Below, piece after piece: positions 16,946 to 25,351 of a DNA stretch of 64,000 nucleotides (its first letter is position 1; each line of letters begins with the position of its first letter). Where the stretch lies: positions 1 through 64,000 of the forward strand of contig NZ_JAGISH010000016.1 in the NCBI RefSeq assembly GCF_017813235.1, in the 5' to 3' direction. Both the position numbers and the translations under genes were made by a program. Source of the DNA: Sagittula salina. Lineage in GTDB: Bacteria > Pseudomonadota > Alphaproteobacteria > Rhodobacterales > Rhodobacteraceae. The notes under the pieces are model-generated. The model was given only the letters and a program-made list of their open reading frames with translations, had not been told where the DNA came from and ran no database searches.

Positions 16946-17445
16946 GGTTTCTCCCCATTGAAAAAGGCTGTTTTCAGGATGTAGCGCATGCCGCGCGTCC
17001 AGGCCTCATCGGTGTTCGACCGGATATCGACCACGCGGCCCTTCACGGTTTCGCCGGTCGCGGCATCACGCAATTGCAGGTTCATGGTCAGGATCAGGTT
17101 CGAGATCTTCTGCACTTCGCCAACCAGCGCGTAGTCCGCGCCCAGCTTTGTCGCCATGCGGGTGTCGCATCCGTAACATTTGGCCGGGTTCACCACGCGG
17201 TCAAGCTCCGCCTGCACCGGGGCGAGGCCAACCAGCGTATAGCCGCCCTCCACGAACCGCTCGCGTACCATTGCCTCCAATCGGCGCAGACGCTCCAGTT
17301 CCGCCGGATCCTGCCCCTGCGTTGTGGTCTGCAGGGAATCGTCCAGCAGGTGCAGCCCGAAGAAGGCCACCGTTCCCAGCGGTTCCGCCCCGGCGGCGAA
17401 AGGCGCGGCCAAGGTGGCGAAAGCAAAGGCAAGAACGAGGCGCAT
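16942..17445 (-). CDS. DUF2380 secreted protein
   Basis: A 167-residue protein with a signal peptide (cleavage after AGA-E near 20). The mature domain matches the DUF2380 pattern (VAFFGLHLLDDS, then KCYGCDTRMATKLGADYALVG) with a Cys-x-x-Cys pair near residue 90. Family members are found beside PQQ-alcohol dehydrogenase accessory genes; the function is not known. It is the first gene of a four-gene minus-strand operon with overlapping stop/start codons. Confidence 0.78.
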   Translation of the reverse strand: MRLVLAFAFATLAAPFAAGAEPLGTVAFFGLHLLDDSLQTTTQGQDPAELERLRRLEAMVRERFVEGGYTLVGLAPVQAELDRVVNPAKCYGCDTRMATKLGADYALVGEVQKISNLILTMNLQLRDAATGETVKGRVVDIRSNTDEAWTRGMRYILKTAFFNGEKP

Positions 17446-17600
17446 GAACCCTTCTTAGAAATTAAGACTCGTTGAACATCGTGGCTGGGTTACGCTGAAA
17501 TGCGCAACACGATCAAAGGTATCGGTTGCAGGCTATGCGCGTTCTGCAAGGCTCCGCCGAAGGGGGTCCGGTTCGCGAACAAGGGCCACGGGAGGAAGAT
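17446..17600. promoter_or_regulatory. Divergent control region between the two accessory operons
   Basis: A 155-nt gap between the DUF2380 operon (minus) and the PQQ-linked binding protein operon (plus). It is AT-richer than its surroundings at 17450-17475. I see no convincing promoter boxes or long palindromes in it. Confidence 0.4.
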
Positions 17601-18788
17601 TTGAAACGTTTGCTGGCACCGCTCCTGGCGGTTCTTATCACCATGATTGCCGCCGGGCAGGGCGCTGCGCTGGATGTGCGGGCCGCCGTCCTGCGGGTGG
17701 ACTACCAGAAGCTGCTGCCGATATCGCGCTATGATCTGCGGACGGAGGATGCCGGTTTCGCCGGGGCCGTCCTGGCGGATGAGGACAACAACACCACCGG
17801 CAGGTTCCTCGGCAACACATTCGAAACGCGTACCGTTGCCGTCCCGCCCGAAGAGGCTGATGCCGCGATGAATCAGTTGCTGGCGGACGGAATCCGGATG
17901 ATCGTGGTGATGGCGGAGGACGAAGACCTTCTACGCCTGACAGCAAAGGCGGCAAGCGCCGACGCGCTCGTCCTGAATGCCACCGCCGCCGGAACCGACC
18001 TGCGTGATCAGGCCTGCAACGCGAATCTGCTGCATATCTCGCCGTCGAACCAGATGATGACTGACGCCGTCGCGCAATTCGCCGTCTGGAAGAAGTGGAC
18101 CCGCTGGTTCCTGATTTCCGGCTCCAACCCCGCCGACATCGCGCTGGCAGAGGCCTATCGCAGGTCGGCGAAGAAGTTTGGCGCGAAGATCACCGAGGAC
18201 CGCAGCTTTGCCGATCCCGGCGGCACCCGGCGCACCGATACCGGCCACGTTCTGGTGCAGCGTCAACTGCCTGTGGATACGCAGGGGGCCTCCCGCCATG
18301 ATGTGGTGATCGCCGCTGATGCCACGGATTATTTCGCCCGCTACCTGAGCTACAACCTGTGGGATCCGCGCCCGGTCTTGGGCTCAGGAGGACTGCGCCC
18401 TGTCACCTTCCACGCCGCACACGAAGCATGGGGCGCAACGCAGTACCAGACCCGTTTCGAGGCGCTCACTGGCCGCTACGTCAAGCCGGAGGATTACAAC
18501 GTCTGGCTCGCCCTGCGTGTCATCGGTGAAGCCGTCACCCGCGCCGCGACCACCGACGCGCTGGAGATCCGCGACTATGCGCTGTCGCCCGCTTTCGAGC
18601 TTGCCGCCTTCAAGGGGCAGGCGGTGACCTTCCGCCCGTGGAATGGTCAGCTGCGCCAACCCGTGATCCTGTACGATGGGATGATCACCGTTTCCGTCTC
18701 GCCGCAGGACGGGTTCCTGCACCAGACATCGGCATTGGACTCGCTGGGGCTGGATCGACCGGAATCCGCCTGCAAGGCCTTTGAATGA
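17601..18788 (+). CDS. PQQ-dependent alcohol oxidation-associated ABC substrate-binding protein
   Basis: A 395-residue periplasmic binding protein of the type-I (branched-chain amino-acid-like) fold, from the subfamily that accompanies PQQ-dependent alcohol dehydrogenases. The best start is the TTG at 17601, five bases after GGGAGG, giving a clean signal peptide (KRLLAPLLAVLITMIAAGQGAA). No matching type-I permease lies nearby, so it may bind a ligand for sensing or delivery. The next gene begins 8 nt after its stop. Confidence 0.82.
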   Translation: MKRLLAPLLAVLITMIAAGQGAALDVRAAVLRVDYQKLLPISRYDLRTEDAGFAGAVLADEDNNTTGRFLGNTFETRTVAVPPEEADAAMNQLLADGIRMIVVMAEDEDLLRLTAKAASADALVLNATAAGTDLRDQACNANLLHISPSNQMMTDAVAQFAVWKKWTRWFLISGSNPADIALAEAYRRSAKKFGAKITEDRSFADPGGTRRTDTGHVLVQRQLPVDTQGASRHDVVIAADATDYFARYLSYNLWDPRPVLGSGGLRPVTFHAAHEAWGATQYQTRFEALTGRYVKPEDYNVWLALRVIGEAVTRAATTDALEIRDYALSPAFELAAFKGQAVTFRPWNGQLRQPVILYDGMITVSVSPQDGFLHQTSALDSLGLDRPESACKAFE

Positions 18789-18796
18789 GGATCGCC

Positions 18797-19765
18797 ATGA
18801 AGACACTTCTGCTGACCACCGCGCTGGCCTGTTGCGCGCTTCCGGCGCTGGCCGGGAAGGCCTTTGTCACCAATGAGCGCGGCAATACCGTGACGGTCAT
18901 CGACACCGACAGCTGGGAAGTCACGGACGAGTTCTTCGCCGGAAACCGACCGCGCGGGGTGACGGTCTCTCCGGATGGTGCGCTGCTGTATGTGGCGGCC
19001 TCCGACGACAGCCTCGTTCGGGTCTTCGACACCGCTACCCACAAGGAGGTCTTCACGCTGCCCTCCGGCCCCGATCCGGAGCTCTTCGTGCTCGATCATT
19101 CCGGCAATCCGCTGTTCATTGCGAATGAGGACGACAACCTTGTGACCGTCACTGACACGGAGAAGCACGTCATCCTCGCGGAGGTCCCGGTAGGCGTCGA
19201 ACCGGAAGGCATGGCGATTTCACCCGATGGCAAATTCGTGGTGAACACCTCTGAAACCACCAACATGGCGCATTTCATCTCTACCGAGGATTATGAGATC
19301 AAGTACAACGTGCTGGTGGACCAGCGCCCGCGCTACGCCCGCTACACCGACGACGGCAAGCGGCTGTTCGTCTCGTCGGAGATCGGTGGCACCGTGTCAG
19401 TCATGGACATCGCCGAGAGCGGCGAACCGACGCTGGTAAAGAAGATCGGCTTCGAGGTGCCGGGCGTGTTGCCCGAATGGTTGCAGCCGGTCGGGGTCAA
19501 GGTCACGCCTGACGGCAGTCGGATCTTCGTCGCACTGGGACCTGCGAACCGGGTGGCGGTGATCGACGGCGAGACTCTCGAGGTCGAAAAATACATCATG
19601 GTGGGTCAGCGCGTCTGGCAACTGCAGTTCACGCCGGACTTTCAGTATCTGCTGACCACGAACGGCAATTCCAACGACATCACCGTGATCGAGGTGGCAA
19701 AGGAAAAGGCGATCAAGTCCATTCCCGTGGGGCAGCAGCCCTGGGGCGTGGCAGTGATCGAGTGA
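18797..19765 (+). CDS. PQQ-dependent catabolism-associated beta-propeller protein (copy 2)
   Basis: A 322-residue secreted YVTN-repeat propeller. The signal peptide ends after ALAG (about residue 17). Repeats are clear: VTVIDTDSW, VRVFDTATH, VTVTDTEKH, VSVMDIAES, VAVIDGETL and ITVIEVAKE. I chose the ATG at 18797, with GAGG six bases upstream; an ATG at 18785 overlaps the previous stop. Family members lie in PQQ-alcohol oxidation loci, partner unknown. It is translationally close to both neighbours. Confidence 0.84.
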   Translation: MKTLLLTTALACCALPALAGKAFVTNERGNTVTVIDTDSWEVTDEFFAGNRPRGVTVSPDGALLYVAASDDSLVRVFDTATHKEVFTLPSGPDPELFVLDHSGNPLFIANEDDNLVTVTDTEKHVILAEVPVGVEPEGMAISPDGKFVVNTSETTNMAHFISTEDYEIKYNVLVDQRPRYARYTDDGKRLFVSSEIGGTVSVMDIAESGEPTLVKKIGFEVPGVLPEWLQPVGVKVTPDGSRIFVALGPANRVAVIDGETLEVEKYIMVGQRVWQLQFTPDFQYLLTTNGNSNDITVIEVAKEKAIKSIPVGQQPWGVAVIE

Positions 19766-19776
19766 GGGGGAATATT

Positions 19777-20211
19777 ATGAAGACGTTTGCGACCCTGATG
19801 GCGCTCATGCTGGCATCGCCCGCCGCAGCCGCGCCACTCTGTGACAACCTGGGTTTCGCCGGGCTGCTCGCGTCGTGCAACCGGGGTGAGGACATCCACC
19901 TGACGCTGGCCTCCGGTCAGCCGCTGGGAGAAGATGTCGCGCTGCAGTCAGGGGCCTATTACACGCTGGTGATCGAGGCGGACGGATCGGCCGAACTGGC
20001 GGTCGAGGGTTCTTCGTTCTTCCGGGCGATCTGGATGAACGAAATCGTCATAAACCAGATCGAGGTCCGCCCCATGGCGGTCGACTCGATCGAATTCGAC
20101 AAGGCGGGCGTGGTGGAACTGTCCTTCATCGCCATCAAGCCCGGCACCCACGTTCTGAAGATCCCCGGATCGACCGGGGCCAGCCAGGAGGTGAAGATTT
20201 CCATACAGTGA
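19777..20211 (+). CDS. Small secreted protein, possibly beta-sandwich, function unknown
   Basis: A 144-residue protein with a signal peptide (cleavage after AAA-A near 19). Two cysteines near the mature N-terminus (PLCDNLG and ASCNRG) could form a disulphide. The rest alternates hydrophobic and charged residues as a beta sandwich would (YYTLVIEADG, GVVELSFIAIKPG, THVLKIPG). This is reminiscent of cupredoxin-like folds, but I do not see a copper His-Cys-His set. It lies 11 nt after the propeller gene. Confidence 0.68.
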   Translation: MKTFATLMALMLASPAAAAPLCDNLGFAGLLASCNRGEDIHLTLASGQPLGEDVALQSGAYYTLVIEADGSAELAVEGSSFFRAIWMNEIVINQIEVRPMAVDSIEFDKAGVVELSFIAIKPGTHVLKIPGSTGASQEVKISIQ

Positions 20212-20243
20212 CCCGATTAACTGCAACCTTGGGAGAGACGATC

Positions 20244-20501
20244 ATGAAATACACCGTATTGGCCCTTGTCGCGCTCGGCCTCGCCGCGCCGGTCCACGCC
20301 GAAAGCCACAGCATCCCGCAGGAAACCGTCGACGCGATCATGTCGATGCTGACCGACATGGAATGCCAGATGGATGCCGGCGACATCGAAATGGAGGACG
20401 ACGGCGGCTTTGACCTTGACGACGTGATCTGCAAGGGCGGTCAGCAATATGACATCCGGCTCGATGCCGACCTCAACGAGGTCAGCCGCCGGGCGGAATG
20501 A
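20244..20501 (+). CDS. Small PepSY-like secreted protein
   Basis: An 85-residue protein with a signal peptide (cleavage after VHA-E near 19). The mature part ends with QQYDIRLDADLNEVSRR, the typical strand pattern of PepSY domains, and has two cysteines (MECQ and VICKG). PepSY proteins are small periplasmic inhibitors or partners; its target is unknown. The ATG at 20244 is placed so the signal peptide starts with MKYTVLAL. Confidence 0.65.
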   Translation: MKYTVLALVALGLAAPVHAESHSIPQETVDAIMSMLTDMECQMDAGDIEMEDDGGFDLDDVICKGGQQYDIRLDADLNEVSRRAE

Positions 20502-20555
20502 GACTTAAGCAGCGGATGCGTTGTCGCGCGCGGCTTCTATCATCGGATCAAGGGC

Positions 20556-20575
20556 AAGGGGGCGGATGCCCCCTT
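20556..20575 (+). promoter_or_regulatory. Hairpin before the ABC transporter operon
   Basis: AAGGGGGC, loop GGAT, GCCCCCTT is a perfect 8-bp stem in the 99-nt gap between the PepSY-like gene and the ABC binding protein. No T-run follows. It may reduce read-through into the transporter genes or mark an internal mRNA end. Confidence 0.45.
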
Positions 20576-20600
20576 CGCCGCGTGAGGGGAGGAAAAGACA

Positions 20601-21566
20601 ATGTTCGATTTCATCAAGGGCACCGTGGCGGCCATCGCGCTGGCCGCACCCGCTTGGGCCGATGACCTGCCCACCATCCGCGCCGCCACGCTGAAGATCG
20701 GCACGGTGAACTGGGAAATGCAGACCATCATCGACAACGGTTTCGACGAGAAGCACGGCTTCCATCTCGAGATGCAGCCCTACGCCGACAACGGCGCGAC
20801 CCGCGTCGCCGTCGAGGGTGGCGAGGCGGATATCGCGGTGGCAGACTGGATCTGGGTGGCGCGGCAGAACGCCGAGGGCAAGGATTACGTCTTTGTCCCC
20901 TACTCGAAGGCCGTCGGCGGGCTGGTGGCAAAGCCCGACGCCGGGGTAAATTCGCTGAAGGATCTCGCGGGCACCAAGGTCGGCATCGCCGGAGGACCGC
21001 TGGACAAGTCCTGGCTGATCCTGCGGGCCTACGCGCAGCAGGAATACGGCATGGATCTGAAGGCCGAGACGGAACAGGTCTTTGGCGCACCGCCGCTGAT
21101 CTTCAAGGCGGGCCTTGGCGGAGAGACCACCGGCTCCATCAACTTCTGGCACTTCCTCGCCAAGATGAAGGCGTCGGGCATGGTCGAGGTGATCTCTGTC
21201 GCCGAAGCCGGCGAGGCGCTGGGGCTGAACCCGGACACACCGCTGCTGGGGTATTACTTCAAGCAAAGCTTTCTCGACGAGCATCCGGGGATGGCGCAGG
21301 CGCTCTATGACGCTTCGCGCGACGCAAAGGACCTTTTGGCCGCCGACACTGCAGCATGGGAGGCGATCCGCCCCGCGATGAACGCCAGCAACGACGGCCA
21401 GTTCGAGGCGCTGAAAGCCGACTGGCTGGCGGGCTCCCCGTCGCGCGGGCCGGTCGACGTGGAGGGTGCCGACAAGATGCTGACGCTGATGAACGAGCTT
21501 GGCGGCGCGGAGCTGGTGGGCAAAGCCACCAAGGTGCCCGAGGGGCTCTTTGCCGACGTCAAGTAA
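20601..21566 (+). CDS. ABC transporter substrate-binding protein (NMT1/SsuA type)
   Basis: A 321-residue periplasmic binding protein with a signal peptide (cleavage after AWA-D near 21). The type-II fold motifs TLKIGTVNWEMQTI and GGEADIAVADW fit the NMT1/SsuA/TauA group, which bind sulfonates, nitrate or thiamine precursors. The permease starts directly after its stop codon. The locus (xoxF accessory operon) suggests a ligand linked to methanol dehydrogenase, but the binding specificity cannot be read from the sequence. Confidence 0.82.
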   Translation: MFDFIKGTVAAIALAAPAWADDLPTIRAATLKIGTVNWEMQTIIDNGFDEKHGFHLEMQPYADNGATRVAVEGGEADIAVADWIWVARQNAEGKDYVFVPYSKAVGGLVAKPDAGVNSLKDLAGTKVGIAGGPLDKSWLILRAYAQQEYGMDLKAETEQVFGAPPLIFKAGLGGETTGSINFWHFLAKMKASGMVEVISVAEAGEALGLNPDTPLLGYYFKQSFLDEHPGMAQALYDASRDAKDLLAADTAAWEAIRPAMNASNDGQFEALKADWLAGSPSRGPVDVEGADKMLTLMNELGGAELVGKATKVPEGLFADVK

Positions 21567-22355
21567 GTGGCCCTGAGCGAGACGCAGAAGGACAGCGCGC
21601 GGCCGGGGATGCCTCCTGCCGCCGTTGGGGCCATGTCCATTGGGTTGCTGCTGGCGCTCTGGGTGATGGCCGCATGGCTGACGGCGGACGCGACAATCCT
21701 GCCCCAACCATGGGCGTTGGTCGGACCATTCCGCCGCGAGGTCATGAACGGAGAGCTACCCTATCATCTTGGCGAGACGCTGGTGCGGGTGGCATGGGCC
21801 TTTGCGCTGGCGATGCTGGCGGGAGGCGCGCTCGGGCTTGTCATGGGGCGTAACCCGGTTCTGAACCGCTGGCTGGACCCGTGGCTGGTAATCTTCCTCA
21901 ACTTGCCCGCCCTGGTGCTGATCGTGCTGTGCTACCTGTGGATCGGTCTGAACGAGACTGCCGCCATAGCCGCTGTGGTCTTCAACAAGATCCCCAACGT
22001 CGCCACGGTGATCCGCGAAGGAGCGCGTGCGCTGGACCCGGCCGTCGACGCCATGGCGCGAGTCTACCGGATGAGCGCCTGGGCAAGGCTGCGGCACGTC
22101 ACCCTGCCGCAGCTCGCCCCCTTCATCACCGCCGCCGCACGGTCCGGCATCGCGGTGATCTGGAAGATCGTGCTGGTGGTCGAATTCCTCGGGCGGTCGT
22201 CCGGGGTCGGCTTTCAGATCCACCTCTATTTCCAACTTTTCGACGTGACCATGGTGTTGGTCTACGCTTTCTCCTTCATTGTTGTGATGCTGGCCGTGGA
22301 ATGGCTGGTGCTGCAACCCTGGGAACGGCATACCCGCCGCTGGAGGCAGGAATGA
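21567..22355 (+). CDS. ABC transporter permease
   Basis: A 262-residue inner-membrane permease with about six hydrophobic segments and the cytoplasmic EAA loop (EGARALDPAVDAMARVYRMSAWARLRHV). The start is a GTG that follows the TAA of the binding protein without a gap, so translation is coupled. It belongs to the SsuC/TauC group. The stop overlaps the ATPase start by ATGA. Confidence 0.85.
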   Translation: MALSETQKDSARPGMPPAAVGAMSIGLLLALWVMAAWLTADATILPQPWALVGPFRREVMNGELPYHLGETLVRVAWAFALAMLAGGALGLVMGRNPVLNRWLDPWLVIFLNLPALVLIVLCYLWIGLNETAAIAAVVFNKIPNVATVIREGARALDPAVDAMARVYRMSAWARLRHVTLPQLAPFITAAARSGIAVIWKIVLVVEFLGRSSGVGFQIHLYFQLFDVTMVLVYAFSFIVVMLAVEWLVLQPWERHTRRWRQE

Positions 22356-22945
22356 TCCGGGTCGACATCGCAGGGAAACATTTTGGCGATGTGCAGGTGC
22401 TGGGGCGCGTGCGGTTCGACATCGCATCGGGCGAAACGGTGGCGCTGGTCGGGCCGTCGGGCATCGGTAAATCCACCGTGCTGCGCATCGTCGCCGGGAT
22501 CGACACGCGGTTTCAGGGCCACGTGGAGCGGCCTGAGGCCATGGCCATCGTCTTTCAGGAACCGACGCTGCTGGCCTGGCGATCGGCGCGGGACAACCTC
22601 CTGCTGACTCAACCGGGCCTGACGCCCGAAGGCGCCGACCGAGCCTTGGCCAAGGTCGGGCTGGAAGGTCGTGGCGAAGCATTTCCCTTGCAGCTGTCGC
22701 TGGGGCAGCAAAGGCGGCTGTCGCTGGCGCGGGCCTTCGCAGGTAAGCCAGAGTTGTTGATCATGGACGAACCATTCGTCTCGCTCGACCCGGAGATGGC
22801 GGAACAGATGATGGGCCTGACCGAAACCCTGATCGCTGAAGCCCGGCCCGCCACGCTGTTCGTCACCCACGCCACAGCGGAAGCGGAGCGGCTGGCGACG
22901 CGTATCCTGCACCTCGAAGGCCGCCCCGCCACGCTGCGCGCCTGA
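22352..22945 (+). CDS. ABC transporter ATP-binding protein (short)
   Basis: A 197-residue ATPase with all main motifs: Walker A GPSGIGKST, Q-loop (VFQEPTLL), signature LSLGQQRR, Walker B LLIMDEPF and the switch histidine in VTHATAE. The signature has Leu-Ser-Leu-Gly-Gln instead of LSGGQ. It is shorter than the usual 230-260 residues because the C-terminal extension is missing. It closes the three-gene transporter unit and the accessory operon. Confidence 0.85.
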   Translation: MIRVDIAGKHFGDVQVLGRVRFDIASGETVALVGPSGIGKSTVLRIVAGIDTRFQGHVERPEAMAIVFQEPTLLAWRSARDNLLLTQPGLTPEGADRALAKVGLEGRGEAFPLQLSLGQQRRLSLARAFAGKPELLIMDEPFVSLDPEMAEQMMGLTETLIAEARPATLFVTHATAEAERLATRILHLEGRPATLRA

Positions 22946-22952
22946 GGGCCGT

Positions 22953-22972
22953 GGGGCGGGGCGGGCTCCGGG
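22953..22972 (+). other. Putative G-quadruplex tract
   Basis: Four runs of three or more G (GGGG-C-GGGG-C-GGG-CTCC-GGG) lie in the 171-nt gap between the convergent ABC ATPase and metallophosphatase genes. In DNA or RNA this could fold as a G-quadruplex and slow polymerase at the operon end. In a GC-rich genome such runs can be chance. Confidence 0.35.
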
Positions 22973-23116
22973 CTTGTGGCTGGACGCGGGCGCGGGCGTG
23001 ACGCGTAAGAGGACCGCAACTCCAAATTTTCAGACCGTCGGGATCGGTTTCCTTGACTAGTCTCCGGACCCGTCAGTCCATGCGTGCAAAAAAGCGGACG
23101 CAGATCCCCGCCCATC

Positions 23117-23884
23117 TCAGACTTCGAGAAAAGTGACCTCGCCGGGCCGAATATGGGCCGCTGTAAGCCGCCCTGTCGCATAGGCGCCGGTATCGACGGA
23201 AATCCGCCCGCGCTCTGCCTTGGGTTGCCGTACGATGGTATGGCCATGGACGATCCAGATGCCGTCCGTCCTGTCGCGACGGCCAAATTCGCTGTGACCC
23301 CAGGTCAGGACGTCGCGGGTTTGGCAGTCCAGGGGCAATGCCGGATCGGCGCCAGCGTGAACAACTGCGACATTTCCTGACTGCCAGCTGTCGGGCAGCG
23401 CGCGCAGCCATGCGATGATGTCCTCGCCCATTGCCTCGCGCAGGCGCAACGCGAGGTCGGCCATCGTCTCGGATGGCTGACGGCCGATCTTGTAGCTTGC
23501 CAAAGTCTGCAGTCCACCGTTTCGCAGCCAGCGGTTTCCGGCGGTTTCCGGGTCGTCGAGAAAGTTCAGCAGCATTTCTTCGTGATTGCCCGCCAGACAG
23601 ATGACGTAGTCGCCGAACTCCCTGGACAGCCGTCTCAGGAGGCTCAGGACCGGGCCGGAATGTTCGCCACGATCGACCATATCCCCGACGACAATAACGC
23701 GCGGGGTCTCCTCGATCTTCTCGATTTCGAGCAACAAGTCCGCCAGTTTCTGCAGACAGCCGTGGACATCCCCGATCACAAAAAACGATTCGTCCGGTGC
23801 GACGGGCGCATCGAACTCCGGGACAGAGTAGAGATCCCGCGCGGTCCGAGCAGGCTTCCCGAGCAGTTTCTCAAGCAGCTTCAT
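23117..23884 (-). CDS. Serine/threonine-type metallophosphatase
   Basis: A 255-residue calcineurin-like phosphoesterase. The metal motifs are intact and in order: GDVHGC, GDMVDRG, GNHEE, then a late HAGAD and GHT. No signal or membrane segment is present, so it is cytoplasmic. This set fits the bacterial protein serine/threonine phosphatases (PrpA-like) and diadenosine-type hydrolases; I cannot tell which substrate it uses. It stands alone between the methanol locus and the export lipoprotein gene. Confidence 0.85.
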   Translation of the reverse strand: MKLLEKLLGKPARTARDLYSVPEFDAPVAPDESFFVIGDVHGCLQKLADLLLEIEKIEETPRVIVVGDMVDRGEHSGPVLSLLRRLSREFGDYVICLAGNHEEMLLNFLDDPETAGNRWLRNGGLQTLASYKIGRQPSETMADLALRLREAMGEDIIAWLRALPDSWQSGNVAVVHAGADPALPLDCQTRDVLTWGHSEFGRRDRTDGIWIVHGHTIVRQPKAERGRISVDTGAYATGRLTAAHIRPGEVTFLEV

Positions 23885-23947
23885 GGCGCTCTATATGTGA
23901 CGGCTGGCCGGAACCCGCAAGTCCCGACGCAACGTTCATCGTGGCCG

Positions 23948-25351
23948 TCAGATCGCGTCCTGAGCGGACTGGACAAGCAGCGGGAAGAACTGCTGGAAGG
24001 CGCGGTTCCACTTTGTGATCGGCTGCTCTTCGATGAAGACGACGTCGTTGGGCCGCATCTCGAAACGGGTCGCCATGACCACGTTGGCGATGTTTTCCGC
24101 ATCAAGGTGATAGGCAACCACCGTCGCCCCCGGCGCCAGCGAATCGGCGCCGCGCAGCACGTAGATCTGGCTGGGATCGCCGGTCGTGTTGACGTAGCCA
24201 CCCTCGCCGAACAGAACATCGGCCAACGTCGCGCGGCGCCCATAGGGCAGGGGGACGCGGCTCTGCTTCGTGACTTCCCCGGTCAGGTAGACGTAGTCGC
24301 GGGTCTCCTCCCCCAGGCTTCGGCGGCGTTCATAGTTGCTGCGCTCTTCCTCGAGGGCAGACCTCCGCAAGGCGATCTCCCCTTGCAGGATGGTCATTGC
24401 GGAGCTGCGCGCGCTGGTACGCAGCGCGATGACATCGATACGCGCCTGATAGAAGGCCAGGGCGCGGTCAAGGTCATAGGTCGTGTCCACAAAGATCGCG
24501 TCGCCGCCGCGCAGCAGCTTGTCCTTCAGGCCGGGGTTCTCGACGTAGGTATTCAGCGGGATCTGGTAGAGAGTGCCGTCGCGATAGATGCGAATCGAAG
24601 CGAATTCGCGATCCTTGACAGTCACGCCGCCCGCCGCGATCAACGCCTCGCCCAGCGTCAGGCCGCTGGGGGTGATGGCCACCACGGTTGACGTCTTCAC
24701 CGCACCGCCGATTGCGACACGCTGCGAGTTGAATTTGGAAATCTCCAAGCTGAAGGTCGGGTCGATCTGGTTGTTCACCAGCGCCTGAAACAAGCTGTTT
24801 TCCGCCTCCTCGATTGTCAGCCCGCCAACATCGACACCGCCAACATCGGGAATTGCGATGGTGCCGTCCTCGCGCACGACATAGCCCTGTCGGCTGTTCG
24901 CGGCTGCCAGAAGGCCAGTGAGCTGCTCAACCGTGCTAGCCGAACCTTTCGTTGCCAGCAGCAATTCGTCGCCCGGACCAATGCGGTAAGGCTGCGACGG
25001 GATGTCGGGCAGGGGGCGGTACTGCAATTGCTGGCGAGTCTCCTCGGGCAGGTACGGTTCGGCGGGCAGGGCTCCGACGCCCTGCGCAGCTCCGCCCGAC
25101 CCGGCGTTGGAGAAGAATACAGCGGGCAGACTGCGCGGCATATAGGCAGAGCTGTTCGCCGTGGCGATCACCTGCGGCGAAAGCTCCAGCACGGTCACGT
25201 CCTCGGCCTTCTCGTCGACCGAGGGGCTGTGATAGGTGATTCCGCAAGCCGAGAGCGTCGCGGCCATGACCCCCGCCAACACCTTGTTACGAAAGCGCGG
25301 AACCAAGGCGGATTTGACCGGGGTAATCTCTGACCGGATCGTGACGTTCAT
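23948..25351 (-). CDS. Wza-like polysaccharide export lipoprotein
   Basis: A 467-residue outer-membrane polysaccharide export protein. The lipobox is ATLSAC with Cys36. A poly-export domain (PYRIGPGDELLLATKG, about 115-200) is followed by SLBB-type regions (ALIAAGGVTVKD, and LADVLFGEGG). The ATG at 25351 is chosen since upstream in-frame sequence has no coding character. No glycosyltransferase, Wzc kinase or flippase lies nearby, so its capsule or exopolysaccharide genes must be elsewhere. Confidence 0.87.
   Translation of the reverse strand: MNVTIRSEITPVKSALVPRFRNKVLAGVMAATLSACGITYHSPSVDEKAEDVTVLELSPQVIATANSSAYMPRSLPAVFFSNAGSGGAAQGVGALPAEPYLPEETRQQLQYRPLPDIPSQPYRIGPGDELLLATKGSASTVEQLTGLLAAANSRQGYVVREDGTIAIPDVGGVDVGGLTIEEAENSLFQALVNNQIDPTFSLEISKFNSQRVAIGGAVKTSTVVAITPSGLTLGEALIAAGGVTVKDREFASIRIYRDGTLYQIPLNTYVENPGLKDKLLRGGDAIFVDTTYDLDRALAFYQARIDVIALRTSARSSAMTILQGEIALRRSALEEERSNYERRRSLGEETRDYVYLTGEVTKQSRVPLPYGRRATLADVLFGEGGYVNTTGDPSQIYVLRGADSLAPGATVVAYHLDAENIANVVMATRFEMRPNDVVFIEEQPITKWNRAFQQFFPLLVQSAQDAI

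Noticed and set aside
23948..25351. Reading the Wza-like gene as part of a capsule cluster
   Set aside because: None of the neighbours is a polysaccharide gene; it stands alone between a phosphatase and isocitrate dehydrogenase.
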